Of a DNA stretch of 11,656 nt, positions 1 through 7,053 are shown in pieces. The stretch's first letter is position 1; each line of letters opens with the position of its first letter. A program made the position numbers and the translations under genes. The notes under the pieces were generated by a model. It searched no databases and was not told the origin of the DNA. It saw nothing but the letters and a program-made list of their open reading frames with translations. This DNA is from Planctomycetaceae bacterium UBA6172 (GTDB lineage Bacteria > Planctomycetota > Planctomycetia > Pirellulales > Pirellulaceae), in NCBI GenBank assembly GCA_002422955.1, contig DITY01000183.1, forward strand, positions 1-11,656, read 5' to 3'.

Positions 1-78
1 ACCGGTCCCGCCGGGGCCATCAGCAAACCGGTCCCGTCGGGGCCATCAGCAAACCGGTCCCGTCGGGGCCTCCAGCCA
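1..78. repeat. 26-bp tandem repeat, three copies, hairpin-forming
   Basis: Three head-to-tail 26-bp units start at 1, 27 and 53. Copies 1 and 2 differ by one base (C or T at unit position 11), and copy 3 diverges in its last third. Each unit contains GGTCC, five bases, GGGCC, which in RNA pairs as a 5-bp stem (one U-G pair) with a CGYCG loop. The single C/T change falls in the loop, so the stem is kept. The array lies just upstream of rplS and may continue left of the window. Because 26 is not a multiple of 3, it is unlikely to be coding. It could be a leader or attenuator, a readthrough terminator cluster after an upstream gene, or a plain intergenic repeat. The sequence does not decide among these. 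Confidence 0.75.
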
Positions 79-115
79 ACCACGCCGTCCGTCTACTAAC
101 GATTGAGAGATAACG

Positions 116-469
116 ATGAACACCAACATCATCGACCTGGTCGAGAAGTCCAGTCTGAAGGAACAGCCACCACAATTCGAAGTTGGCGATACCGTCGACG
201 TGCACAACAAGATTCTGGAAGGCAACAAGGAACGGATTCAGATCTTCACCGGCGTTGTCATCGCCAAAAGCGGCACCGGCACCCGCGAGATGTTCACCGT
301 TCGCCGGATCGTGGCGGGCGAAGGTGTCGAGCGTAAATTTCCGATCCACAGCCCCCGAATCGCCAAGATCGACGTCAAGCGGAGCAGTGTCGTCCGCCGC
401 GCCAAGCTGTACTTCTTGCGCGAACGCGTCGGCAAGGCGGTTCGTCTGAAAGAACGCCGCACCAGCTAG
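116..469 (+). CDS. rplS: 50S ribosomal protein L19
   Basis: This encodes 117 residues, the usual length for bacterial L19, which sits at the 30S-50S interface of the ribosome and contributes to an intersubunit bridge. Family features are visible throughout. The helical N-terminus ends in a PPQFEVGDTVDVH segment, followed by the core EGNKERIQIFTGVVIA, the TFTVRRI-like stretch, and the FPIHSP motif near residues 75-80. The C-terminus is basic (RRAKLYFLRERVGK). The ATG at 116 follows a GAGAGA purine run at 105-110, five bases away, which is acceptable as a ribosome binding site. In many bacteria rplS follows trmD. Here trmD, if present, would lie left of the window. The gene is 14 bases from yraN, which suggests one transcript. 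Identification is secure. Confidence 0.98.
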   Translation: MNTNIIDLVEKSSLKEQPPQFEVGDTVDVHNKILEGNKERIQIFTGVVIAKSGTGTREMFTVRRIVAGEGVERKFPIHSPRIAKIDVKRSSVVRRAKLYFLRERVGKAVRLKERRTS

Positions 470-483
470 TCGGGCGCGGTCGC

Positions 484-960
484 ATGACCAGCCCCGCGGA
501 ACGACTGCGGCAGCGTTTCCGAAGGCTCCGCGAACAATACGAATCGTGGCGTTACGGGGCGATCGACCCGCGGGCGAAGGTCGGGGTGCGTGGCGAGCAA
601 TTCGCCGCACGGTTGCTCCGCAAGTCTGGTCTGCAGGTCATCTCGCACGGCGAATCCGATTTCGCCGGAGAGATCGATCTGATCGCGATTGACCGGGCGC
701 GGTCGACCGTGATTTTTGTCGAAGTCAAAACGTTGGCGACCCGCAAGCCCGGGCATCCGGCCGAGCGGGTCGACGCGGATAAGCAGGCCCGGATCACGCG
801 GGCCGCGGCGCGGTATCTCAAACGCCAGCGGTTGCTCGAAGCCCGCTGCCGATTCGATGTCGTCGCCATCTGGTGGCCTAGCGGAGACTCGGCTCCGGAA
901 CGGGTCGAACATTATCCGGCCGCCTTCGAAGCGAGCGGGCTCGATAGTTTCTTTTCCTAA
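484..960 (+). CDS. yraN: UPF0102/YraN family nuclease-fold protein
   Basis: This is a 158-residue member of the UPF0102 (YraN) family, predicted to have a PD-(D/E)XK endonuclease fold. Its cellular role is not well established. Visible motifs in order are RGEQFAARLL at about 36-45, GEIDLIA at 62-68, VEVK at 79-82 (the E-x-K signature) and FDVVAI at 124-129. The putative metal-binding residues E38, D65, E80 and K82 are all present, so the active site looks intact. About 30 residues precede the RGE motif, and this basic, Arg-rich helix is longer than in many homologues of roughly 120 residues. The ATG at 484 lacks a strong Shine-Dalgarno sequence, so a later start cannot be ruled out. A position next to rplS fits the known rplS-(rnhB)-yraN neighbourhood, and yraN probably rides on the L19 transcript. 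Confidence 0.93.
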   Translation: MTSPAERLRQRFRRLREQYESWRYGAIDPRAKVGVRGEQFAARLLRKSGLQVISHGESDFAGEIDLIAIDRARSTVIFVEVKTLATRKPGHPAERVDADKQARITRAAARYLKRQRLLEARCRFDVVAIWWPSGDSAPERVEHYPAAFEASGLDSFFS

Positions 961-994
961 GCGATCCTCGAAGCACGCGGGACCCCGCGTGACC

Positions 995-998
995 GGAG
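995..998 (+). promoter_or_regulatory. ribosome binding site fixing the isomerase start
   Basis: GGAG at 995-998 lies eight bases before the ATG at 1007. This supports 1007 as the true start, although the same frame stays open back to about 716 inside yraN. Confidence 0.65.
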
Positions 999-1006
999 CG
1001 AAACTG

Positions 1007-1840
1007 ATGCGTCTGGCCATTTGCAACGAAACGTTCGGCGACATGCCGCTGGAGCATGCCGTCGAACTCGCCGCATCGCTGGGCTACACCGGGTGGGAAG
1101 TCGCCCCCTTCATGCTGGGCAGCGACGCGATGTCGATCACGCCCGAGCAACGCCGCTCGTATCGCGAGACGGTTCGGGCGGCGGGGCTGAAGATCATCGG
1201 CCTGCACTGGCTGCTCGCCAAAACCACCGGTTACCACCTGACGACGCTCGACCGCGAGACCCGAGTGCGGACGACCGCCTATTTCGAAGAGCTGATCCAG
1301 CTCTGCGCCGATCTTTGCGAAGGGGAAACCGAGCCCGCCGTGATGGTCCTGGGCAGCCCGTTGCAACGGAACCGTGACCCGGGCGTCAGCACCGAGACGG
1401 CGATCGCCAATGCCGCCGAAGTGCTCGCGCCGCTCTCCGCATCGCTCGAACGGCTCAACGTCCGGATCGCGCTGGAACCGCTCGGCCCGCAGGAAGGCAA
1501 TTTCCTGAACACGGCCGCGGAAGCCCGAATTCTGAAGTCGCACTTGCCGAGCCCCGCGTTCGGTTTGCACTTGGACGTCAAGGCGATGTCGAGCGAGCCG
1601 CAGGACATCCCGACGGTGATCCGCCAGAACGCCGACTGGATGATCCATTTTCACGCCAACGATCCGAATCGTCGTGGCCCCGGGATGGGCGATCTCGATT
1701 TCACCCCGATCATCGCCACGCTCCGCGAGATCGGCTACCAGGGCTGGGTCAGCGTCGAGGTGTTTGACTACGAACCGGGTTCCGAGCGTCTGGCCCGCGA
1801 GAGCATCGAAACGCTGCAACGGATTCTGGCGGCGGGTTGA
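1007..1840 (+). CDS. sugar phosphate isomerase/epimerase (xylose isomerase-like TIM barrel)
   Basis: This 277-residue cytoplasmic protein belongs to the AP endonuclease 2/xylose isomerase-like TIM-barrel superfamily. Members are metal-dependent isomerases, epimerases or related sugar enzymes. The first strand (MRLAICNETF) and GYTGWEV at 26-32 are typical. Likely metal ligands are E157 (IALEPLG), D190 (GLHLDV), H216 (in HFHAND) and E251 (VSVEVFDYEPG). Their spacing (33, 26, 35) equals the ligand spacing I recall for D-tagatose 3-epimerase. That enzyme's D-x-x-H substrate histidine is not conserved here: residue 193 is Ala. The sugar epimerised is therefore unknown. The start at 1007 is chosen because GGAG precedes it and MRLAI is the expected first beta strand. 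The gene lies 46 bases after yraN and could belong to the same operon. The fold is sure; the substrate is not. Confidence 0.9.
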   Translation: MRLAICNETFGDMPLEHAVELAASLGYTGWEVAPFMLGSDAMSITPEQRRSYRETVRAAGLKIIGLHWLLAKTTGYHLTTLDRETRVRTTAYFEELIQLCADLCEGETEPAVMVLGSPLQRNRDPGVSTETAIANAAEVLAPLSASLERLNVRIALEPLGPQEGNFLNTAAEARILKSHLPSPAFGLHLDVKAMSSEPQDIPTVIRQNADWMIHFHANDPNRRGPGMGDLDFTPIIATLREIGYQGWVSVEVFDYEPGSERLARESIETLQRILAAG

Positions 1841-1901
1841 CGCGGTTCAGCGATCCTTACACGAGCGGCAAGGGCGTCAGCCGGTAGCGTGGCATTCAAA
1901 C

Positions 1902-1948
1902 CCGCGGAGCGCATCGCGGCTCATGGGGGTGCAATGGCGCCTTCCGCC
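1902..1948. terminator. short GC hairpins between converging genes
   Basis: The 129 bases between the isomerase stop and the convergent barrel gene hold two short perfect stems. One is CCGCG/CGCGG at 1902-1906 and 1915-1919 with an 8-base loop. The other is GGCG/CGCC at 1936-1939 and 1945-1948 with a 5-base loop. Neither is followed by a T-run on either strand, so intrinsic termination is only a guess. Confidence 0.25.
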
Positions 1949-1969
1949 GGGGCGATACCCACCTGCCGC

Positions 1970-4081
1970 CTAATACTCCAGCGCGACTTCCAGGAAACCC
2001 GCGATCGGGTTGCCGGCTTCTTGCCCGAATCGTTGGAACAGGTTGTCGAATCCGCCGCCGCTGATCAGCGTCGCAAAGCCACTCAGCACGCGGACGTTGT
2101 TGTTCAAGAACGGTCGGTACTCGGTGCCGATGCTGATGTCCGTACCGATGAAATCGCTGACCTTGTCCGTGAACAAGTAGGTCTCGAGCGGCTCCGTCTG
2201 GTCGAACCACAGGAAGTTGGTGTTGTGGATCAGCTTCAATTTCGGTGTCAGATCGGCATCCATTCCGAGGTTGTAGAGGTGCAGTCCGGGGTTCACGAAG
2301 TTGGTCTGGGCCTGGAACTTTCCGTTTCGCATGTTCGGGATCAGCGACAGACGATTCGTCAATTCGATGCCGAACAGGCGGATCGCTTGGCGACCGAAGT
2401 AACTGAACTCGGCACCGGCGAAGTTGGGGTTGGGAAGGATCGAGTCGAACCCTTCGGCGCGGCTATCGTTCGGGTCGCTATCGCCCGAAGCGTATAGGTA
2501 GGAGCTGCGAAATCGCACCCAGTCTCGGTCATAGGAGAGCTCCAAAGCCGCCAACCAGGCGCTGATGTCCTGCTCGCGGCCGGCCAACGGATTGAGATCA
2601 TCCTTGCCGAACACGTAGTAGGCCGCCGAGCTGATGTTGATTCGCTCGATGTGTCCGTTGGTCGCCGCCCCGAGGTAGTACGACTTGATGTCATGCGGCT
2701 GAAAAATCCCGACCGGATCGGGGCGAACGAGGAACCCGTTGCGATCGAACTCGGTGTCGGGTCGATCGTGATTGGCGTGGAACGACAGCATCCCGTTGAA
2801 ACCAGGATGCAGCCAATCCTGTCGGTAGTAGTTCGCGATCCAGGTGTTCTGGTGGCGGTCCTCATCGAACCGATTCAGGGTGCTGTTCGTGTCCTTCTCG
2901 GTCTGATCGAACCACAGCACGTTGAACTGGTCACGGTTGGCGTGTCGGGTGCCGAACAGCCGCACGCCGCGATTGATGTCGGAGAAAATTAGCCCCCGAA
3001 AGTCGCTCACGAACGGCTGGCTGCCGACGCGTGCCGAGACGAAGTCGTAGTACGGGCTGGTATCGAACAATTTGGTTTCGACGAACCATTGCTCGGGGGC
3101 GAGAAAATCACGAAATCGGGTCGTGCCATCGCGAACATTGGGGCTGACGACCCCCAGTTCCTCGACGGCCAAGTAGTTCGTGTTGTAGGTCAGATCAAGG
3201 AACACTCGCCAATCGGCCGGCTTAAAAACCGTGTTGCCATGGAACAGGTCGATGGAGAGCGAATGGAACGAGAGTTGCAGAAACTGGTCGGGATCGCCAA
3301 AAAAACCGGTCGAGCCCGGATCGCGGGTCGCTTCGAACGGCGTCGTCGGCGTGGGCACTTGGATGCCCTCGAACAAATTGAAACTCTTGGGCGTCAGCTT
3401 CAAGAACGTGTGCTGTCCGATGATCGGGTAGTCCCCTTTCAGCACGTTTTGGTTGTACGGGTCCCACCAGGCCCCTTGGATCCCGGGGTAATCGTCGAGC
3501 GGCGGATGGCCTTTGCCGTAGCGGTCTTGTTCGGGAGTCCCCTGACGCCACCGGTCTTCGGTAGGGACGAAATGGCTGCTCGTCTGACGCTCCGTGCGGA
3601 GGACGCCCGAAGGTCCGGAGAATCCCAACGGAATGTCTCGCGGGTGCGCGAACAACAACCGGGTGTCATCCTCGACCATTTCGGGGGGCGGCAGCCGTTC
3701 GGAGTCACCCGGAATCGGGCGCAACACGCGAGGGCGGACCCAGTCATCGGGATCCTGGAACCGGCTTTCGGACGAAATGCCGCCACCATCACCACGGGGC
3801 GAAGCGGCGTCCGTTGAGCGGTCCGGCAAGAAGGTCAGGCCATCAGGTAAGGACGCGTCGGACTCTTCGATCATTTGCAGCAGGGGCGAGGACGCCTCGG
3901 CGGCGACAACCAAGGGCTGGGCGAAGGTTCCGAGCCCGACCCAGAGGGCGAGCAGACCGACCCGTCGAGCGAGTCGACGTCCCACCACGAAATTCGCTGG
4001 GAGTGCTAGCCGAGAAACGGCTGGGGAATGCTGGCCCCTCACCCACGGTTGTCGAATTGTGACGGTGTCTGAGGCGACCAT
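1970..4081 (-). CDS. secreted outer-membrane beta-barrel, alginate-export (AlgE)-like
   Basis: This encodes 703 residues, probably an outer-membrane porin or export barrel. A hydrophobic signal segment at 41-60 follows RRLARR and ends VVA-AEA, a good signal peptidase I site. Residues 62-210 are acidic and Pro-rich with little predicted secondary structure. From about 240 onward, amphipathic strands alternate with Asp/Asn-rich turns, and the chain ends FLEVALEY, an aromatic-terminated last strand typical of outer-membrane barrels. RGVRLFG (371-377), LWFDQTE (389-395) and YASGDSDPND (530-539) resemble motifs of the alginate-export family. LWFDQTE recurs at 624-630. The substrate cannot be inferred. 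The ATG at 4081 has no clear ribosome binding site and leaves a 33-residue basic leader before the signal helix. GTG codons at 3988 or 3985 would give a more usual signal peptide, so the start is uncertain. The gene is transcribed alone, divergent from the dockerin/GlcG gene. The barrel call is firm; the family is tentative. Confidence 0.75.
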   Translation of the reverse strand: MVASDTVTIRQPWVRGQHSPAVSRLALPANFVVGRRLARRVGLLALWVGLGTFAQPLVVAAEASSPLLQMIEESDASLPDGLTFLPDRSTDAASPRGDGGGISSESRFQDPDDWVRPRVLRPIPGDSERLPPPEMVEDDTRLLFAHPRDIPLGFSGPSGVLRTERQTSSHFVPTEDRWRQGTPEQDRYGKGHPPLDDYPGIQGAWWDPYNQNVLKGDYPIIGQHTFLKLTPKSFNLFEGIQVPTPTTPFEATRDPGSTGFFGDPDQFLQLSFHSLSIDLFHGNTVFKPADWRVFLDLTYNTNYLAVEELGVVSPNVRDGTTRFRDFLAPEQWFVETKLFDTSPYYDFVSARVGSQPFVSDFRGLIFSDINRGVRLFGTRHANRDQFNVLWFDQTEKDTNSTLNRFDEDRHQNTWIANYYRQDWLHPGFNGMLSFHANHDRPDTEFDRNGFLVRPDPVGIFQPHDIKSYYLGAATNGHIERINISSAAYYVFGKDDLNPLAGREQDISAWLAALELSYDRDWVRFRSSYLYASGDSDPNDSRAEGFDSILPNPNFAGAEFSYFGRQAIRLFGIELTNRLSLIPNMRNGKFQAQTNFVNPGLHLYNLGMDADLTPKLKLIHNTNFLWFDQTEPLETYLFTDKVSDFIGTDISIGTEYRPFLNNNVRVLSGFATLISGGGFDNLFQRFGQEAGNPIAGFLEVALEY

Positions 4082-4282
4082 GCAGTTTCAGCCGCGAAAT
4101 GGATTAACGACCCTCTCATCCCAGCGGCGCAAGTCGAACCGGACGCTGCCTAACGTTTGTTTCGGTTATCCTGATTGCAACGGTTCAGGTATTTTTTGAA
4201 GATTGTCGATTTGTCTTCCGCCGATGAGATGCGGAGAATTACAAAATCAAAATGTCTACATCAGACTCGGCAAGGATTTTCG
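4082..4282. promoter_or_regulatory. divergent intergenic region; candidate promoter 4211-4239
   Basis: The 201 bases between two divergent secreted-protein genes are clearly AT-richer than their surroundings, including a T6 run at 4192-4197 and ATTACAAAATCAAAATG at 4238-4254. A weak sigma-70-like pair faces the plus strand: TTGTCT at 4211-4216 and GAGAAT at 4234-4239 with a 17-base spacer. Each matches the consensus at about four of six positions. For the minus strand I see only a poorer TTGCGC/GTTAAT pair near 4103-4132. The boxes are eye-found and unproven. The region must hold promoters for both genes unless transcripts start inside them. Confidence 0.3.
4272..4276 (+). promoter_or_regulatory. 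ribosome binding site fixing the dockerin/GlcG start
   Basis: AAGGA at 4272-4276 lies six bases before the ATG at 4283. It favours this start over the in-frame TTG at 4175 and the ATG at 4229. The protein from 4283 also begins with the expected planctomycete export motif. Confidence 0.7.
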
Positions 4283-6805
4283 ATGGCACTCAAGCGAAAG
4301 CGCTCTCTCCGACTCGAAACGCTGGAAACGCGGCATCTGATGGCGGGTTGGCACAATCTGTCGCTGCCAGCCGACGTCAATGGAGATGGACTGGTCGCCC
4401 CGTCGGACGCGCTGGCGGTGATCAACACGCTGGCTCGCGAAGGGAAAACGTCGATCGAGCTGACGGGGACGACCGGTGCCAACGGCCCGTTTCTCGATGT
4501 TGACAACAATGGTCGCGTGACCCCCAGCGACGCGTTGGGCGTGCTGAACTGGCTGACGGAGACCGAGGACTGGTTGTCGCCCGTCACCAGTGTGGCGGAC
4601 CTGCGGCCGGCGGGCGAGGACGAGAAGGCTAACGAGGTGGCCGGGTTTGAAGCGGACAATGTTGGGGCGGCCAGCCTGGGGGCGGAAGCCGAAGCCGCGA
4701 TTCTGCCGATGATGATGCCCTACGAGGCCGTGTTCTCGGATCTCGATTCCGCTCCGGACGGGTTGATGACTGCGGACGAGGTCAAGACGCTGCTCGACCG
4801 TGCGTCGCGGGTTTCGCCATCGACCGACGCGATCATCGTGGTCGTCGACCGCGGCGGGCGAATTTTGGGCGTGCGGGTCGAGGCGGATGTCAGCGCCGAC
4901 ATCCAGGGCGACGCCGCCAAGTTGGCGTTCGCCATCGACGGGGCGGTAGCGAAGGCGCGTACGGCGGCTTTCTTCAGCAACAATTCGGCGCCGCTGACCA
5001 GCCGCACGCTGCGGTTCATCAGCCAATCGACGATGACGCAGCGCGAGATCGAGTCGTCGCCGGACAATGCCGACGACCGGTACCGGGGTCCCGGCTTCGT
5101 ATCGACGGTCGGCGTGGGTGGCAATTTCCCGCCGGAGGTGAAACGCACGCCACAGGTCGACGTGCTGGGGATCGAACGGCAGATCCGTGACAGCAAGTTC
5201 CATGCGGGCGCCGATGGCGTGCTGGGGACCGGAGACGATTTCGAGCTCGAGAGTCGCTTCAACATCAACTTGGACGCGGTCCCCGAGCTCGCGAAACCGT
5301 ACCTGACGACCTGGCCGGAATCGTATGGGATCGTCACCGAGACCTCGATGAGCAGCCGGAGTCGGGGCTTTGGCGTGCTGCCCGGTGGGGTGCCGCTGTA
5401 CAAACAGCTCGCCGGTGGCGCGGTGAACTTGGTCGGGGCGATCGGAGTCTTTTTTCCCGGGGATGACGGTTTCGCGACTCACGAACAGGGCTTCGTGCCG
5501 GGAATCGGCCAGTCGGAATCGGAGCGGACCAATGCCCCCAAGGTCTTGGAAGCGGAGTACATGGCGTTGGTCGCCTCGGCCGGCAACGGCATCGCCGGCC
5601 GGTCGGCATTCCGGCGAAACATCAAAGACCTCAACGCTAAGTTGCCTTCCCTCCCCAATTTCGTCGCGCTCAACGGCCGGATCGACTTGGTCGGCATCAC
5701 GTTGGAAATTTTCGGGCCCACTCCGACTCGCAAGCAACGGGCACCCGGGATCAACCAGCTGCTGAAGCTGGCCAGGAAAAATATCGGTGCCGCCGCGACC
5801 AGCGGCAGCGATGTCCCCGTCACGCCGGGCGGCGTGCTGCACGTCGCTGGGCTAGCCGTCCCGGAGGGTTGGTTGGTGGCCCCGCATGACTCGCCCGTGC
5901 CGGGCGGTTTGACCGCCGCCGAGGTCGAAACGATGATCGTGAATGGGATCGCGCAGGCTGAGAATACACGTTCGGCGATCCGGCTGAACAAGAAGTTCCT
6001 TCCCGGCGCCCCGACCGAAATGGTCTTCACGGTCAGCGACACGTCGGGCAATCTGCTGGGCCTGTTCCGCATGCCGGACGGCGCGGTCGAGGCGTTTGAC
6101 GTGGCCGTTGCCAAGGCCCGCAACACCGCGTATTACTCCGACCCCACCGCCCTGCAACCGATCGACCGGGTCGACTTCAACGAGGACGGCAGTTTCGATC
6201 AGGGTGATTCGTTACCGCTAGGGACGGCGGTCACCGGCCGAACCTTCCGTTTCCTGTCCGCCCCGCGGTACCCGACGGGGGTGGAGTTGCCCAAGAAGCG
6301 GATTGAATTGGCGCCGGAGACGCCGATTTGTGAACAGAGCGCCCAGCTCTGCAACTTGATCGGTCCGTTCAACGGGCTGCGGATGCCAGGGATCAATCCC
6401 TACACCGCCGAGAATATCGGCGATCCGCTGCCGATCGACGTCTACGCGTCCCCCACCAGCCGCAGCGCGAACCTGTTCGATGCGTTCGTGCCGTCGCGAA
6501 ACTTCCGCGATCCGGGGGATGCCGACGTGGTGATCTTCGGTACGGGTGTCTCGCAGCCGCTCGCGAATCAAAACGGCGTGGTGTTCTTCCCCGGCGGAAC
6601 GCCGATCTATCGCCGCGAGGGAGATGGAGTGGTGTTCCTCGGCGGTCTGGGTGTTACCGGCGACGGCAAAGACCAAGACGACGTGGTGACTTCGGGCGGG
6701 CAGGTGGGATTCACACCCCCGACGGAAATTCGCTCGGACCAGTTCTTCGTCGGCGGCGTCCGGTTGCCGTTCCAGAAGTTCAACCGAGGTCCGTTGCTCA
6801 AGTAG
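4283..6805 (+). CDS. secreted dockerin-like protein with two GlcG/HbpS (DUF336) domains
   Basis: This encodes 840 residues, probably extracellular. The N-terminus MALKRKRSLRLETLETRHLMAG matches the planctomycete extracellular motif (Planc_extracel/LEPR-type), which marks exported proteins in this phylum. Two dockerin-like Ca-binding loops follow: D31-x-N33-x-D35-G36 to D42, and D72-x-D74-x-N76-G77 to D83, each continuing S-D-A-L. A linker leads to two GlcG/HbpS-type domains, about 159-403 and 541-810. Each has an LTA-x-EV helix, a V-x-D-x-x-G-x-x-LG strand pair (187-196, 584-593), an AVAKAR helix (221-226, 608-613), and a PGG-x-P-x-Y (367-373, 770-776) followed by G-x-x-GV. HbpS relatives bind heme or act as accessory sensors, but I see no secure heme ligand. 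A third EF-like loop, D631-x-N633-x-D635-G636-x-x-D639 to D642, sits inside domain 2. C683 and C690 are the only cysteines and may form a disulfide. Architecture is clear; function is unknown. Confidence 0.85.
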   Translation: MALKRKRSLRLETLETRHLMAGWHNLSLPADVNGDGLVAPSDALAVINTLAREGKTSIELTGTTGANGPFLDVDNNGRVTPSDALGVLNWLTETEDWLSPVTSVADLRPAGEDEKANEVAGFEADNVGAASLGAEAEAAILPMMMPYEAVFSDLDSAPDGLMTADEVKTLLDRASRVSPSTDAIIVVVDRGGRILGVRVEADVSADIQGDAAKLAFAIDGAVAKARTAAFFSNNSAPLTSRTLRFISQSTMTQREIESSPDNADDRYRGPGFVSTVGVGGNFPPEVKRTPQVDVLGIERQIRDSKFHAGADGVLGTGDDFELESRFNINLDAVPELAKPYLTTWPESYGIVTETSMSSRSRGFGVLPGGVPLYKQLAGGAVNLVGAIGVFFPGDDGFATHEQGFVPGIGQSESERTNAPKVLEAEYMALVASAGNGIAGRSAFRRNIKDLNAKLPSLPNFVALNGRIDLVGITLEIFGPTPTRKQRAPGINQLLKLARKNIGAAATSGSDVPVTPGGVLHVAGLAVPEGWLVAPHDSPVPGGLTAAEVETMIVNGIAQAENTRSAIRLNKKFLPGAPTEMVFTVSDTSGNLLGLFRMPDGAVEAFDVAVAKARNTAYYSDPTALQPIDRVDFNEDGSFDQGDSLPLGTAVTGRTFRFLSAPRYPTGVELPKKRIELAPETPICEQSAQLCNLIGPFNGLRMPGINPYTAENIGDPLPIDVYASPTSRSANLFDAFVPSRNFRDPGDADVVIFGTGVSQPLANQNGVVFFPGGTPIYRREGDGVVFLGGLGVTGDGKDQDDVVTSGGQVGFTPPTEIRSDQFFVGGVRLPFQKFNRGPLLK

Positions 6806-6833
6806 AGCGAGTCGCCCGTGCCGAGCGAGTCGC
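6805..6833. repeat. 11-bp direct repeat after the dockerin/GlcG gene
   Basis: GAGCGAGTCGC occurs at 6805-6815 and again at 6823-6833 (18-base period). It starts on the last base of the preceding stop codon. No function is inferred. Confidence 0.6.
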
Positions 6834-6844
6834 GGAAGAGGTGA

Positions 6845-6877
6845 AGGGCCGCTGGCGTCATCCGTCGAGTCGGCCCT
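6845..6877 (+). terminator. candidate terminator hairpin after the dockerin/GlcG gene
   Basis: AGGGCCG at 6845-6851 pairs perfectly with CGGCCCT at 6871-6877 across a 19-base loop, 40 bases after the stop codon at 6803-6805. There is no following T-run, so it is a weak intrinsic terminator at best. It may act with Rho or stabilise the 3' end. Confidence 0.4.
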
Positions 6878-6976
6878 GAGCCGAGCGTGGCCCGTAAATT
6901 CCGCGACGAATTCGCGAAAACCGTCGGCAATCGGTGGGACAGGTTGACCCGTCGAACCACGTGGGGCCGATAAGTT

Positions 6977-6992
6977 TTCCGCGGTAGCGGAA
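6977..6992. other. perfect short hairpin TTCCGC-GGTA-GCGGAA
   Basis: A 6-bp perfect inverted repeat with a 4-base loop sits 61 bases upstream of the His-rich gene, inside a run of GC-rich self-complementary sequence (6977-7030). It could be an operator, a leader RNA hairpin or part of an interspersed repeat. Nothing in the sequence chooses between these. The remainder of the 248-base gap (6806-7053) shows no gene. Confidence 0.4.
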
Positions 6993-7053
6993 CGTCGCGC
7001 GGGCTTCGCGGCGGCTCCGCTGGCGGTCGTGTTCATGGTTCGGGGGCCTTGCG

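Noticed and set aside
1..78. CRISPR array
   Set aside because: The 26-bp units are directly adjacent with no spacers between them, and no cas-like gene is seen.
716..1006. 97-codon upstream extension of the isomerase frame
   Set aside because: It lies inside yraN in another frame and is low-complexity Ser/Arg/Pro. The ATG at 1007 has a good ribosome binding site and begins the expected first beta strand.
4175..4282. TTG start giving 36 more residues to the dockerin/GlcG protein
   Set aside because: The planctomycete export motif starts at the ATG at 4283, which has AAGGA upstream. The longer N-terminus would bury that signal.
4256..5842. 528-codon minus-strand open frame opposite the dockerin/GlcG gene
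   Set aside because: The translation is Arg/His/Asp-rich with no recognisable domain, and the plus-strand protein has clear motifs across the same bases.
6607..6960. 117-codon minus-strand frame running from the dockerin/GlcG 3' end into the intergenic region
   Set aside because: It overlaps the coding strand for half its length, has no motif and has no convincing ribosome binding site.
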